The notes below the pieces were generated by a model. It was given only the letters and a program-made list of their open reading frames with translations. It did not search any database and was not told the origin of the DNA. 64,000 bases of DNA from Tigriopus japonicus (Eukaryota > Arthropoda > Copepoda > Harpacticoida > Harpacticidae). The stretch's first letter is position 1; each line of letters starts with the position of its first letter. Shown piece by piece: positions 11,001-23,118 of this stretch. Where the stretch lies: assembly GCA_010645155.1 (NCBI GenBank), contig CM021323.1, forward strand, positions 4,306,781 to 4,370,780, given 5' to 3'. The position numbers and the translations under genes were made by a program.

Positions 11001-11940
11001 CCCGCACATTGTACATGGATTTCTTGGCCTTGTCGAAAATGGATAGCGTAACGGGTTCATTTGGAGCGAGATCACGGACAAAACGCTCATCTAGGCGCTT
11101 GTATTTGTTCACCAAAAATGCTTTGGATATCTTTGAGCAATTGATACGATGGTTCACTTTGACATGGTTCCGATGAATCAATTCATCCACCAGGTTCTCC
11201 AAGCCAATCATGTGATCTGAAAATAAATGCCCGAAATTGCCCTGGTCAAATCTGGTCAAGGGCCTTAAAGCAATCAAATCAATTTATAATCAATTTTATA
11301 AACAGAATATTTTTTCATTGTCTATGACACTTTAACAGAGTTTCAGTCAGAATTAACCAAGTTTTAAAAACTTTCCTTATGATCATGATCCCGTCAGCTT
11401 CATTGACCAAATACAATTTAAATGTAAACTTATATTTCAATTATTTATCAAATGTGAATATAAAATCAAATGTTAGATATCACTAAACATTGATGAATTG
11501 CATCGATCAAATCGCATCTCTGGAAAAAATTGAAATCTTGAAGTATGCAATTTTGCCTTCATTATTTCTTACATATACCAGCTATAAACTTGTTTCCCAA
11601 TGTCCCTCATAAACAGGATAAATTGAAATTCGAATTAACAAATGTTAGTTCTTTAGTTCTTCCTATATTTATACTCAATCTCAGTTCTCCGTTTACCAAC
11701 CCTGTTTGCACTCGTAAACTCAAGGTCATTTTCCAGACTGATTAAATTGGTGTTCAGGGTTGTCTGCAATGTGAACAACAACGGCTCGACAGGCGAGGAT
11801 AAAAAAGTCCCCTAGGATTTGGATGCCTTACCCGAATGACAATGGGAGAGAAAGAATTGATCTGCCCTGAGATTCTGACCGTCAAATCGATCACATGCCA
11901 CTCCCGGCAAAAACGGAAAATATCCTGGGAATGTACTCAT
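5047..11940 (-). CDS. DCLRE1C: Artemis-like metallo-beta-lactamase/beta-CASP nuclease (DCLRE1C), five exons
   Basis: Exons by phase: 11940-11832, 11216-10961, 9839-9532, 7200-6761 and 6114-5047, joining to about 726 aa (human Artemis has 692). Exon 1 encodes MSTFPGYF...DRFD, then FLSHCHS, and its last base completes the Asp of DHMIGL in exon 2. This gives the HxHxDH metal motif (His33, His35, Asp37, His38). Later motifs are PANHCPGS (His116), ILYTGDFR (Asp146), VDEMYLDTTFC, the beta-CASP block AQYGSEA, and YRVCYSCHSS with VIPQGYS. The C-terminal 355 residues, all in the last exon, are Ser-rich and disordered, as in Artemis. The family opens hairpins and trims ends in DNA end joining. The beta-CASP sequence is closer to Artemis than to SNM1A or SNM1B. 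The last acceptor (GCATTGCAG) is the weakest junction. Confidence 0.88.
8617..9107. mobile_element. hAT-like non-autonomous element in Artemis intron 3
   Basis: The ends are TAGGGACGGGCAAA and TTTGCCCGTCCCTA as exact inverted repeats. The 8-bp word cttattat flanks both sides (8609-8616, 9108-9115). The 491-bp AT-rich interior has no transposase. The first 40 bases match a 1260-bp relative at 25571-26830. The 8-bp duplication and TAGGG-type ends fit the hAT superfamily. Confidence 0.9.
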
Positions 11941-13678
11941 TTTTTCAATTTCCAGGGAGTTCCACAAGGAGCCACCTCACCAGCAGTCCAATCTCCCTCT
12001 GACTACATAAACCGTGCTGCTCATTTGAACACGTGGTCATGCATAAGCAAAAGGATCACACTATCAATTTCTGACACGGTTACACCATGTTCAATGTGTA
12101 CGTTACGTTGAGCAACTCTCATTTGTTTTGGTAATGCAATGACGTCATCACGGATTGGAAGCAAAACAAACTCATCCTCTGAAAGCCACATACAAAATCC
12201 TCTTTGGTGAGCACTGGTGAGAAATTTTGTTCTCTCTCGGAAATCCGACCTTCCTTATCGGAATTTGACACGGCTCCTTTGCACTGGATCGGAATCCATC
12301 ATCATAGCTTGAGTAGGGCCTGTTGCTTCTTCACTTGCTCCAATGTCAGAGTTTGGGATAACATGGACACCACAAGGCTCACTCACTTTTTCAAGGTTGT
12401 CAAAGTGAGCCAGACGCGAGAAATGAGGCGTGTCTGGAGACAAGGAGCTCGTTATGACACACTCTTTTTCAAGTTGGAATTCTTCGTAGCCAAAGACTCA
12501 CACATGAACGCTCAACTGTGGCCTTTACCGAATGGACCAAGGGCCTTGTTTGGATGATGTCAGTTGGTGCCAGAGATAGAGACGCTCACTCTGATCATAC
12601 ACACACACAGAGCGGGAGAAAGAAGGCTAAAGGCTGAAGGCTGCGCCAAGGATAAATAACGACGCTTTTCCTCTTGGTGGTTCACGCTCCCAATGAAGAA
12701 GGTCTTTGGAGAAGCGCGCCAGGAATTCGGTTGTTGAGCTGTCCGTTCTCTGTTCTCGCCGAGAAAGAACAGAGTGGACATTATGCACGCCATACAGAAG
12801 GTGTGGGGAGAAGAAGGGAAAGAGGGCTTTCCGAGGGATAGCGGATATGTTGTGGTACCTTGCTAGCAAACCGGGGATCTGTACGTCTTACTTTGTCAGG
12901 ATATTGGGTAAAGAATACAAGGCCAACAAGTCTAGTTTTACGCCTCAACTCGCCTCTCTTGGGAGATGAGAAAGAGACAAGCTATCGTATGGAATAAGTG
13001 CCCTTTGTCGATGAAATGTCGCGACTTGGGTGGACATGTCACATTGTATAAACATATCCTGAAATCGGAAGGGACCCCTCGAGGGTAATTGAAGTAGATT
13101 CTGTCTTCCCCTCTTTGACGACATGATATACAGTACACGTGGAATCCACGATGGATGTAGAGTTGTTCCAAAAGCTATTAATGACATTCCGTGTCCAAGG
13201 TCTCATTAAGCCTTTTCCAATCTGCTTACGAGACTACATTTAGGTTTGGCTGAGTAAGATGAATGGAACCCAACCGGCACAACTGTGGACTAGGAAAAGA
13301 TGAGTTCCATTTGGGAACAAGAGATGGCACAAGTTCCTTCTTGAGGGAGGAACTTGGCAAGACTCTTGTATTCAAAACAGAAAGCTCAAAAATATTTTGG
13401 CTTTCTCCGGCAGAGTTGGGAAAAAGAAAATGACTTGCTCTTGAGTTGCATTGATCAAGATATACTTCCCTTGATTGTGAGTCTAGTAGCGATGGCTTCG
13501 GGAAGATGACCTCGTCGTCATGATAAAACATTCTTATCTGCTCTTATTTTCCTTCTTGATAGTTGATACTTCTTGCAGAGACCCCACTTCATCAGCTGAT
13601 TGAAAGAACTGAACAAGTGTTCCAAGGACCTCTGCAAACCTGAGTTGATCCATATCTTACTCTTGTTCCACACTGACC
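11941..13678. other. Intergenic region between divergent Artemis-like and TMEM43-like genes
   Basis: This 1.7-kb stretch separates the two start codons and should hold both promoters. Several frames of 60-117 codons are open, but none has a recognisable domain or splice-consistent structure. No repeat with clear ends was found. Confidence 0.5.
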
Positions 13679-15216
13679 ATGAGCACAACTCGAGAATATG
13701 TATCGACGAGAGGCAAGTTTGAACATTAATACATCTAAATTTTTGCCGACTTAATAATTAATCTACTTTTTAGTACCCTGAGGCCCCTGGCCTTTACCAT
13801 CGACGATTACAAGGGGGACGATATCGACCCACTCTGCGAGAGGTCCTGGCCAAAAATGGCGCGGGATGTTTGGTGGGATTGATCCTCGTTATCGTTAGTA
13901 TCGGTGGCTTATTCTGGAATGAGGTAAAGTTTTCATTGATCCCAAACCAATCCCGAATAACGTTTTAAACCAATTTAGGGCCAAGCCGTTCGAACCGCCC
14001 GTTCTTTGGCGGAAGCTCATCTCAAAGTTGTGATACCCGAGACGAATGACGTTGTTTTTGATGAAAACAACGGCAAACTCGTCCATGTGGCGGATCGTCT
14101 TCACATTGAAGATTCACTCACCGATCCAACCTATGGCATTTCCATAAAAGCAGTCAAACTGCAACGAACGGTCCAAATGTACCAATGGTACGAAATTCAA
14201 GATCGCCAAGACTCGACCATGGGTGCCAATGAAGGCGACCACGATGGACACACCGCGACCACCTACAGCTATGACACCGGATGGTTCGACTACCTCATCA
14301 ATTCCGACGAGTTTGATAGTCCTATGGGACATCACAACCCGGAGGAGTGGAAGATCAACTCATCCGTGGTCATTAACAAACGAGCCAAACTGGGAGGCTT
14401 CCTTTTGGGCTCGGAACTTCGATACAAGTTTGAAGATTTCACCGTGTTCACTAGCGATGAGAGGCCAAGTGATCCGACCATCAAAATGCACGCCGGCTTG
14501 TACTTCCACGCGGAAAGTGTATGGAAGCCTGAGGTTGGGGATATCCGCATTCAGTTCTCATATGCCGGTCACGATCAGGATCAGGTTTGTACCTGTGCCA
14601 AAGTGGTATAGCAATCAAGGGTGTTCTGTTTTCAATGGGTGTATTTTGCAGGTAACTGTAATTGGGCGACAATCTGGTCGAGAAATCCGCCCTTTTCAAA
14701 CTGAATCCGGAGAGGAACTTTTGATGCTACAATCCGGTCTAAAACACGTGGATGAAATGATTCGGCATGAAGAGGCTCAGGTGCGATTGGCAACATGGAT
14801 CTATCGATTAGTGGGATGGTTGGTCTGCTTCATTGGATATAACTGGATGTCCTCCATTTTGGATTTGATAAGTAAGGCGTCCACTGGGAAACTTGTTGGC
14901 TTCTCTATTAAAGCTCGTTAACTTGATTCTTTTCAGTCGACGAATACAGTCATGTTCGAGATGCTTTGATCTTAGGAAATACTTCACTACCTTTCTCGTT
15001 CGCATTGTCCACCACATTTTGCGCCACAGGTTAGTATTGAGTACATAAGTTTTTCTACGATTATGGCTAAGTTGTTCTTCTCTTTCAGGAATCGGATGGG
15101 TCGTTTATCGGCCCATAGTGGGAGCTTTACTGTTGTTTTTATCAATTTTGCCTTTTATTGGTCCCATTATTGCCATTTATCTACGTCGCGAAGAAGGTCG
15201 TCGACATCGATATTAA
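13679..15216 (+). CDS. TMEM43: TMEM43/LUMA-like inner nuclear membrane protein, six exons
   Basis: Exons: 13679-13699, 13774-13923, 13979-14584, 14652-14871, 14937-15029 and 15089-15216, all in consistent phase, giving about 405 aa (human 400). The first exon is very small (MSTTREY) and its donor TAT|GTATCG is weak, so the N-terminus is the least certain part. Transmembrane segments are at about residues 39-54 and three more near the C-terminus. Family landmarks are NEGQAVRTARSLAEA, YQWYE with YSYDTGW, IRIQFSYAG, VTVIGRQSG, and the final GWVVYRPIVGALLLF. TMEM43 proteins sit in the inner nuclear envelope and ER and associate with lamins and emerin. ATTAAA overlaps the stop. The next gene converges from the other strand 34 bp away. 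Confidence 0.93.
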
Positions 15217-15250
15217 AGAAAAGCTGTGATGATACCCCAACTAGGAGTTA

Positions 15251-15994
15251 TTATTCTTTGAAAAGCATTTTCCTGTAAAAACGAAGCTCTTCAATGCTCT
15301 CAACAATATCATCTAAAGCTCGGTGTGTCACTTTTTTCTTGGGTGCTTTTTGAGCAACATCAGGATACCATCTCTTGGCCAATTCTTTGATAGTAGATAC
15401 ATCAACTACTCGATAATGTAGATGGCCCATGAAATCGGGCATATATTTGACCAAGAACCGTTGATCTTGACCAATACTGTTACCCGCCAAAGGGCATTTG
15501 CCTTCAGGAACATAAGTCTTGATAAACTCCAACATTTGACGCTCACATTCCTTCAAACTAATCGAACTGTCTTTCACAGCCTGAAAAATAATCAACGTAT
15601 GAGTCCTTGTTGCCCTTTAAATCCAGAAAGTTTGATTACTAACTTGTGTAAGACCGGATTGAGCATGATGTTGAGTGCACCAATCGCCCATAGATTCTAG
15701 TACGGAATCGGGTTGATGAATCACGATATTGGGTCCTTTGGCCACGATTTCCAACTGGCCATCCGTGACAATCACGGCCATTTCCAAGAGTGTGTCTCGA
15801 TCAATGTCTAATCCTGTCATTTCACAATCCACCCAGACCAAATTTTGAGCTGAGTCTTGAAGGTTTGCCGATGGAAGATTGGAACAACTCATTGTGCGGA
15901 CAGTTTTCTTCGGAACTGAAGGTGCAAAGAAAGGGCGGGAAATGGACCCTAATAGGCGGGTTGGGGTGAACAAGCACGTGCAAATTTTTGACAT
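15251..15994 (-). CDS. REXO2: Oligoribonuclease REXO2 homologue, two exons
   Basis: Exons 15994-15644 and 15580-15251 join in phase 0 (donor CAA|GTTAGT, acceptor TTTTTCAG) to give 226 aa (human 237). The DEDDh exonuclease residues are all present: Asp56 and Glu58 (WVDCEMTGLD), Asp155 (GNSIGQD), His203 and Asp208 (THRALDD). The enzyme degrades 2-5 nt RNA fragments, in mitochondria and cytosol. The first 34 residues are basic and Ser/Thr-rich without acids, fitting a mitochondrial presequence. Met35 could start a cytosolic form, as in human REXO2. Its 3' end overlaps or abuts that of TMEM43. Confidence 0.96.
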
Positions 15995-16275
15995 GGGATA
16001 TTTGAGTCTTTTGAGACTCGAGGTTTGACTTTCTTTCTGTTGAAAGGTTTATTTTGCTAGGTTGTGTGAAAATGGACGGAAGCTCATGGTTTGAGGAACT
16101 TCAACCCCGGACTGCTAGCCCTTCCTGTTCAACCTTATTATTACCTTTAATTAGGAGCCATTAATTATGGCCCCTGAATGTCTTCCGATCTGGGATATGA
16201 GTCATACCGTCATAGAAATGGACAAAATATTAACAGAAAAAGCATACATTATCTAAACCAAACATAAACTTAAAC

Positions 16276-16297
16276 TTAACCTAACCTAACCTAACCC
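16276..16297 (-). repeat. Short interstitial telomere-type tract (CCTAA)4
   Basis: Four near-perfect AACCT units, which read TTAGG on the minus strand, the telomere unit of most arthropods. The tract is short, and lies just upstream of the LINE fragment. Confidence 0.6.
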
Positions 16298-16354
16298 ATA
16301 AACTTCTGAATTTATCTGGACTCCCACTTAATCACGAAATCAAAATTCCGCACA

Positions 16355-17073
16355 ATGACGTATGGGGCGTCAAAATTAGGTGTTCCACTCAAAGACAATG
16401 GAGGTTGTGATATTGAGCAGGTCTCGTCCATGAGAGATTTGGGAGTTGTCGTCCAAGATGATGGAAAGTTTGATGAGCATATCCAGTTGAAAGTGGGGAA
16501 GGCATTTCAAACATGTGGCTGGATCTATCGCACTTTCAAGTCCAGAGATAGTATTACGATGCTAACTCTGATCTGTACAAGTTGATTGTTCTGCCGCATC
16601 TTGAATATGCCTCACCCATTTGGGCTCCAATGAGTTCAGCAGGTTTACAAAAGGTCGAGCAGGTCCAAAGATGTTTTACTAGGAACATCACAGGAATGAG
16701 AGAGCTCTTGTATTGGGAGAGGCTCAAGAAGTTAGGGCTGTACAGCACTCAGAGAAGGTATGAAAGGTATCTGATACTGTATGTTTTCAAGAGCATTCAT
16801 GGGCTCTGGCCTAACCCAGGATTTGAGATTAGTTGTTGCGATTGTAGAGGTTTTACGTGCGTTCTGAGAGCACCTCCAAATCCTAAGGAATCAAGGCTAG
16901 TTCGATCTATGAAGTCCTCCTCTCTTCCCTATCGGGCTCCTTCATTGTTCAATTTGTTGCATATTTGCCTTTGTCGGGAATATGTAGGAGCTGATCTTCT
17001 AACAGCATTTAAGGCAGGATTGGACAAATTTTTGAATACTATTCCTGACCAACCCACTATTCAAGGGTTGTAA
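16355..17073 (+). pseudogene. Non-LTR retrotransposon reverse transcriptase, C-terminal fragment, frameshifted
   Basis: Two overlapping frames (16355-16585 and 16582-17073) together match the end of a jockey/CR1-type reverse transcriptase. Landmarks are MRDLGVVVQDD, the motif LPHLEYASPIWAP, then RYERYLILYVFKSIHG, YRAPSLFNLL and DKFLNTIPDQPTIQGL at the C-terminus. The frame changes near 16570, where the sequence leading into LPHLEYAS is broken, so no full product can be made from this copy. The endonuclease and polymerase core are absent. A related tail lies at 32150-32260 on the minus strand. Confidence 0.85.
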
Positions 17074-17656
17074 AGATCTGCCAACAGTAACTCATTGGTA
17101 GATCAAATTTCATATAAACGGTAATTTTATAAACTATATTGATCATTAACTCTCTTTACAGGGATTCCTTGTACCATTCCTTGTAGCGGTATTAAAAAAT
17201 CTGCCCCCCCCCCAAAAAAAAAAAAAAAAATTTAAATTCAAACTCGTTCTCAAATTTCTTAAAAAGACCCACAACATCACTTGAGCTACTGCACGCACTC
17301 GCAATAAGAGTAAACAATAGAAAAGGAAGGAGACAACAAATGGTTGAGAATTTAAATGAAATCCATGAACAAAATGAATTTGTGGTGAACCAGTGCTGCA
17401 AGATGGGTGATTAGGGCCAAATCAGTGCCCAAGAGGTCCTAGAGGATAGTGAAGATTGGGGTCAAGTCCACTCACTCACTACACCATACACACCTCACAG
17501 AGGGATTCAATCCAACCATTCTGAGCCCAGCCAGCCAGCCAGCCTGGCTAATTCACTCACTCAGAAAGAGAATGACACAAATGGGATAACAAAGATAATT
17601 TGAGAATGCCCACCTTGGCCAAGTCTTGATTGAACCCATGTCCAATGCATGATCAT

Positions 17657-18481
17657 TAGAGCTAGGGAAATTTTTTTTACATCAAAAGTAATTTTTTACA
17701 TTTTTTGCCAATTTTACGTGATTATAACATGTTAATTTTATTTGACATTTTTTGGAAAATTTCAACATTTTCTTAACATTTTTTGTACTTTTTGCTCAAA
17801 AATGTCATCCCAAAACCGGTTTTGAGGGACCAATTAATCAAATGAAGGCTTGAAATTTCCCGCCAAATTTTCCCGCTAAAATTGTCATTGTTCAACTTTA
17901 CATTTTATGATGCCAATTAATCAAAATCTTCGGAAAGGGGAAAAAGTGCCCTTAAAGTTCTTTTTGTTATTGTGAAAAAGTTCACATCAGAAACTTTGTG
18001 ACCCTTGTTTCCGTGATTGTTTTACGTGGGCTAAATAGCTATGTGTAGAGTAAAGTATGTTTTAAGTTGGCACTGTTGCCATTATTTACTCAGACTTTAA
18101 TATCTATTGCCTTTCAAAGGGTCTGAATGTGCTATCGGACTTATAACATAAACTGTTTTGACGTCTAACTTATAAAAACACCCTGCTATGTGAAGCGCAA
18201 CCTACCGTTTTTTTAAGCTAGAGTTTTGACGGCATTATTTCCTTCAGATGTCTGGTCACATTGTCTTAAGTAGTCTTCTCAAGTCCTCCACGCATCTAGT
18301 CCCATTTCTCACACATTTCGTTGACTTTTTTGCCCTAATTTTTAACAATTTTTTGCTCTTTTTGCTTTAAATTTCAACATTTTTTGCCTTTTTTGCCCTA
18401 TATTTCAATTTTTTTGCCCTTTTTCCTGACATTTTAATGACATTTTTTGGACGTTTTTCCAACATTTTTTCCCGGGCTCTA
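17657..18481. mobile_element. hAT-like non-autonomous element, 825 bp
   Basis: Ends TAGAGCTAGGGAAA and TTTCCCGGGCTCTA are imperfect inverted repeats. The 8-bp word atgatcat flanks both (17649-17656, 18482-18489). The interior is rich in T-runs of the type ACATTTTTTGC and has no coding signal. Confidence 0.85.
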
Positions 18482-19002
18482 ATGATCATCATGATCTAGC
18501 TACTTCATTTGTGAAGCAAGTAAAGACCCTAATTATTTGATTGGTCTTGGAATGGGTTGGTCTAAAGACCAAGCATGAGTGTCAATCTCTCAGTGATGAA
18601 TATTGTCAAAGAGATCATATCAACCTATGCTCCTGTTCTCAAGGACCAATTCATATCAGCAATGGGCCCATTTGTTGTGATTAGGAGATCAAACTTTTAT
18701 CTCTTAGCCTGCCTTCCAGAATATAACCCAACGTGTGAAAGTGCAATCTTTTTAACCCTAAACTCCAGATGTTAAAACTCCAAATAGAATGGATGAGCTC
18801 AAATTGAAAATGATGAATTTTGGATCTTGATCAGGTGCTGTGGTTCATCATTCAGAATCATGGACTTTGATAGAAGACCACCAATTTCAACTCCATTCCT
18901 CAATGTCCGATCGTGCCGACGACTGTTTTCAAAAATGTGGACCATGATATTGAAGAACAATTTTTGATGTTTATTCAATGTATCCATATCTTGGATGATG
19001 AT

Positions 19003-19713
19003 TAGAGCGGCCGAAAATATTTAATTAAATATAAAATATTTAATTTAAATATTTATCGTTTTTGAGCAGTTCTTAAATATTTGGGCTTTTTCTTACAAAA
19101 TTAAAGAAAAATTCTCTTTTTTCATTGCAATATTTCAAGAACCTCCATAATTTCAGTAAATCTTTTGAAATTTTGACAAAAAATCTGACCTTTCCAAAGA
19201 CTACATTGTCAAAATCTTCCGATTTTTTTCGATTCTTTTTGAGGGGAATAGGCAAACTCAAATTAGAAATATGCGTGGCAAATAAATATTTTGGTCAGCT
19301 TGGCCTCGAAAATTACTTTAAGCTAAAACAGAAAATCGTAACTCCAACAAGAAAAAAATATATGGAAACTCTGGTTTGAATATTCAACCAAACCTTAGGC
19401 AGTAAAATATTAATTAAATGTAGGGTAAAAATAGGGAGTGTCAAGAATAACCAGTTTTAATTACATAATATGATTGTTTAGCTCGAAAGCTTTGTTAATT
19501 TATATTTCTGCCATTTCCAATTTTTATCAAATATTTGGATTTTTTAATCAAAATTTTCAGAAATGCCAATTTATTGACCAAAACTCTTCACAAATTTAAA
19601 TATTTTTTAAATATTTGGTTGTGATTTAAATATTTTTTCAAATATTTTGATGTTTTTTCTTAAATATTATTTAAATATTTGGGCTTCAAAATTAAATATT
19701 TTCGGCCGCTCTA
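19003..19713. mobile_element. hAT-like non-autonomous element, 711 bp
   Basis: Ends TAGAGCGGCCGAAAATATTT and its inverted copy AAATATTTTCGGCCGCTCTA. Both ends are flanked by atgatgat (18995-19002, 19714-19721), though a GAT microsatellite on the right makes that duplication less decisive. The interior is filled with repeated TTTAAATATTTT motifs, denser near the ends, which resemble subterminal transposase sites. Confidence 0.85.
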
Positions 19714-20035
19714 ATGATGATGATGATGATGATTTTTTCAGGAATGATTGCTTTTTGTTCACTAAGTTGCTCGAACAAATACTTCGAACAGATAATTGAA
19801 GAAATCAGAATTCATGGTTGGCTTGGCTTCTGTTTTAAGTACAAATTTGAAAACAAGTTAAGCTTAAAAAGAGTAGCTTGATCACAAAACTTATTTTCAT
19901 ATGCCTGATTTAATTTTATCGATTACAAAATTGAATTATGTCTTAACATGAGATTTTTGGCTTGATGATGTCTTAAATGCCCATCGGGTGAAGCTAAAAA
20001 ACAAATTGATGCGTCCCTCCAATGAGCTGCTTTAC

Positions 20036-20150
20036 TAGAGCTGTGGATCGAATCCAATTTTCAGATCCGATCGGATTTGGATTCGTTCGAATTGAGGCAA
20101 GATTTTTCGGATTCGGATTCGTTCGAATTGTGGATTTTAGCGCAAGCTTC
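20036..20150 (+). repeat. Partial copy of the 46051-47600 hAT-like family (left end only)
   Basis: It begins TAGAGCTGTGGATCGAATCC and continues with GATCCGATCGGATTTGGATTCGTTCG, closely matching the left end of the element at 46051. The tandem array and right end are missing, so it is truncated. Confidence 0.6.
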
Positions 20151-20433
20151 AAAATTTACCATTAGATGGCGCCAAAACAGGGGCAAAGTCATGGGAGAAT
20201 AGAGCGTAGATATTTTTTTAACTTGATGTGAACCTTAGTGGTTGAGACTAAAATGCCATTTTTCGTCATATTTTCATCCTACTCGACCTTAGGAACAATG
20301 TCTATGAGAAAGAATATCGCCAAGTCATACTGTTTGATCCTAAATTAAGGCCAAAGATTGCATCAAAATGTGAAAGACTAGCTTCAGCCGCTAGATGTCA
20401 TTAAATGTCATTTCATTGGTACGTGGAATTGCT

Positions 20434-21538
20434 TAGAGCTCTATATTAGAAAGAGTACAATCATATCCCACGCCATCTAGTTGATTTGGGTCGCAACTGC
20501 TCGCCGTTCCCAAAACAATGCACAAGTACCCTCTAAGCTGAACAACTTTTCCAAAATATGAGAACAAGGTAGCAACTTTTGAGAAACTAAAGGGCCTAGA
20601 ACCTTAATGAAGGGGTCCAAAATGACCTATTAGTGTGTTTCAAATGATTCAAAGCTGAATTACTTGTAAAATTAGGTTTAAAACCTAAAAGACCAAGAGA
20701 AAAATGAATATCTCACCCCTCACTCTGATCAATGCTTTTCAGAGAAAACGTTCGCAATCAGGGCTCCTACCATAAAAAATGTTTCAGTTAGAATATTGAT
20801 AGAGAGGAGCATGTTGAGTTTTCCTTTCTTCACCTTTCAACCCCGAAATGTTGAGTCAAGTCCTCCTTGTTTGTTCACTGGGCTCAGTGTGGAGAGCAAG
20901 AGAGAGCGAGCGAGAGAGAGCAAGCGAGAGAGAGAAAGCTGGCCCGGCCCAGCAATCCTAGCAGTTCCATTCTTAACAAGTGCCAGTGGCCATGCTGGGC
21001 AAGCCATCTGAAGCTAGCAAGCATTTGAGTGGACTCCCCTGCTGGGCACCACCACCTACTACTGTGATCTTGCATGTAGGTGGGCAAGATTAAATTGCAG
21101 TCAGGGGTGAAGTCAAGAGAGGAAGAAAATTCCCTGTGCTGTTCTCAGCAATGACCATGACAGCCAAGCACAAGAGGGAAGAGAATTCAGCAGCCCTGCG
21201 ACTTCATTTCCAATCACATTGTTGCCATCACCACTTGCATCAGTATGTTCAAGGGGATAGATTTTCATTCTCTTAATGTCTTTTAAAGCTTTAAACCTAA
21301 TTTTACAGGCAATTTAGCTTTGAATCATTTAAAACACACTAGTAGTTCATTTTGGACCCCCTCATTATGGTTTTAGGCCCTTTAGTTTCTCAAAAGTTGC
21401 TATCTTGGTCTCATAATTTGGAAAACTTGTTCAGCTTAGAGGGTACTTGTGCATCCTTTTGGGAACGGCGAGCAGTTGCGAGCAGAAGGAACTAGATGGC
21501 GTTGGATATGATTGTACTCTTTCTAATATAGAGCTCTA
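20434..21538. mobile_element. Foldback-type hAT-like element with about 300-bp inverted arms
   Basis: Left arm about 20434-20735 and right arm about 21250-21538 are inverted copies at roughly 85-90% identity. The tips TAGAGCTCTATATTAGAAAG match exactly in inverse. The 8-bp target copies gaattgct are exact (20426-20433, 21539-21546). A 500-bp single-copy spacer contains a GAGAGCGAGC-type purine repeat and an open frame of 71 codons without a recognisable domain. Each arm carries a CTCF-core-like AACTAGATGGCGT word. Confidence 0.88.
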
Positions 21539-21820
21539 GAATTGCTGTTCAAGATGTTCGCCTCCTCTAGACAGGCCTCAATATTTTTCCATTGAAAGCC
21601 AAATTTTCTTTCTTTGCAAAGCTACTTGAAAACAAATTGATAGTTTTTCGTAGGGTTTCTGAGCAAAAAAAAGCTCAAATTTTTTTACTAAGGATATGAA
21701 TAAAAGAAATACTCTCCATGTTGGCAGACTTGTTTAAGAGAAAAATTCTCGTTAAATTTTCAGTTTCCCTGCACATAATCGTTTGTGCAGGGCTGGCATC
21801 AAGAGCACTTCAGTGTACTA

Positions 21821-23118
21821 GAGCAGAGACGGCTTGGCCACACTTCCAGTGAAGGAGACTCCCAACATAGATATAGGCGCGAAGCGCCTAGATTCCCAAC
21901 CTTGAAGGTCCATCTATTGACGGATATTTGAAATTCGGTACCGAGATGGACTTAGTCGTTTTTTTCAAACTCAGTGAATCAGAACTCAAGCACAGACAAA
22001 CACAGATATGACAAACTGAGCTAAATGGGTGCTTTGTTTTGAAGGAAAAGTCACAGTTTGTTGTTGTACTGCATTCAGTTATTGCTGAAAAACAATTATG
22101 TCCAAACTAATTACTCATAGCCATCTGCTTTTACAGCCACCAAACTTATTTCCACCTTCAAAATGATTTGATAAAATATTTCAAGACAATATCTGATTTC
22201 CAAACGAGGGGTTTGGCAGAAGGACTGTTATCATTTACATGTCAAATAATTGCATGCTAAGAGCAATTGTGTTTATTGCGTAAATAAGCAATTAAAACCC
22301 CTAAGAAATATCAGAACTCAAATTTGAAATTTGTTTATATGTCTGCAACATGTAATTTATCCCAATACAAACAAAGATTTTCATGTGTGGAGCAAGTAAA
22401 TTTGGACATACTAAGCTGAAAAGTGGAAAAGTGGAAATTCAACAACTTTCCCCACATTCTGTGTCTTCAGCAAAAAGTAGTCTTTTAAGATCTGGTAGTA
22501 TGTCGCATCTGGGGATATCTATGAACTTGAGAGAATGCATTGTGACTGAAGTGTAAAGTAAAAAAAGCGTTTTGAAAAATACACATATCATATCATCAAA
22601 TTGAACTAGCTGTATCTTTTCAAAAGCAAAAGAACATTGTCCTGTGTGTTTTAAAGCAATATATCATTTGAAGTCTTTAATTAATGGCTGGGCTTTTTGT
22701 TTCCATCCACGATGTTCAATCCCGGAAATTTGTTCAACATTCCTATCAAGTGGCCACACTGAAGGCTATCCCTTTATTCCTCGGTTGCTCCATGGACAGG
22801 GTTGCCGTTTAAAAAAACAGTTTAGCATCTTGGACAAATTAACCACCCAAAAAATTGTGATGTTGACCCACCATTTATAAATTCAATGCCAAGTGAAGTT
22901 CTCCGATATCTAAGATTCTATTTGAAAATGCAACTTTGAACCTGTCTCTCATGGCACCAAAACGGCAACATCAATGATTCCTTAGGAAACTCCGATTCTC
23001 ATGTTAGTTGACATTTATCCCGGTAGAGAAGCAAATTCCACCCAGAAGCGTCTTTAATGGTCAACACTGCCATCTATTGATGATTACTTTCAAATTTGAA
23101 ACCGAGATGGACTTAGTC
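21821..23118. repeat. 1.3-kb dispersed repeat, copy A
   Basis: The stretch is nearly identical to 25277-25570 plus 26831-27820, the second copy being split by a hAT-like insertion. A direct repeat of about 48 bp lies near each end: CCATCTATTGA then ACCGAGATGGACTTAGTC, at about 21911-21957 and 23071-23118. No coding region is supported; the frames seen in both copies are not conserved as proteins. The type of element is unknown. Confidence 0.75.
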
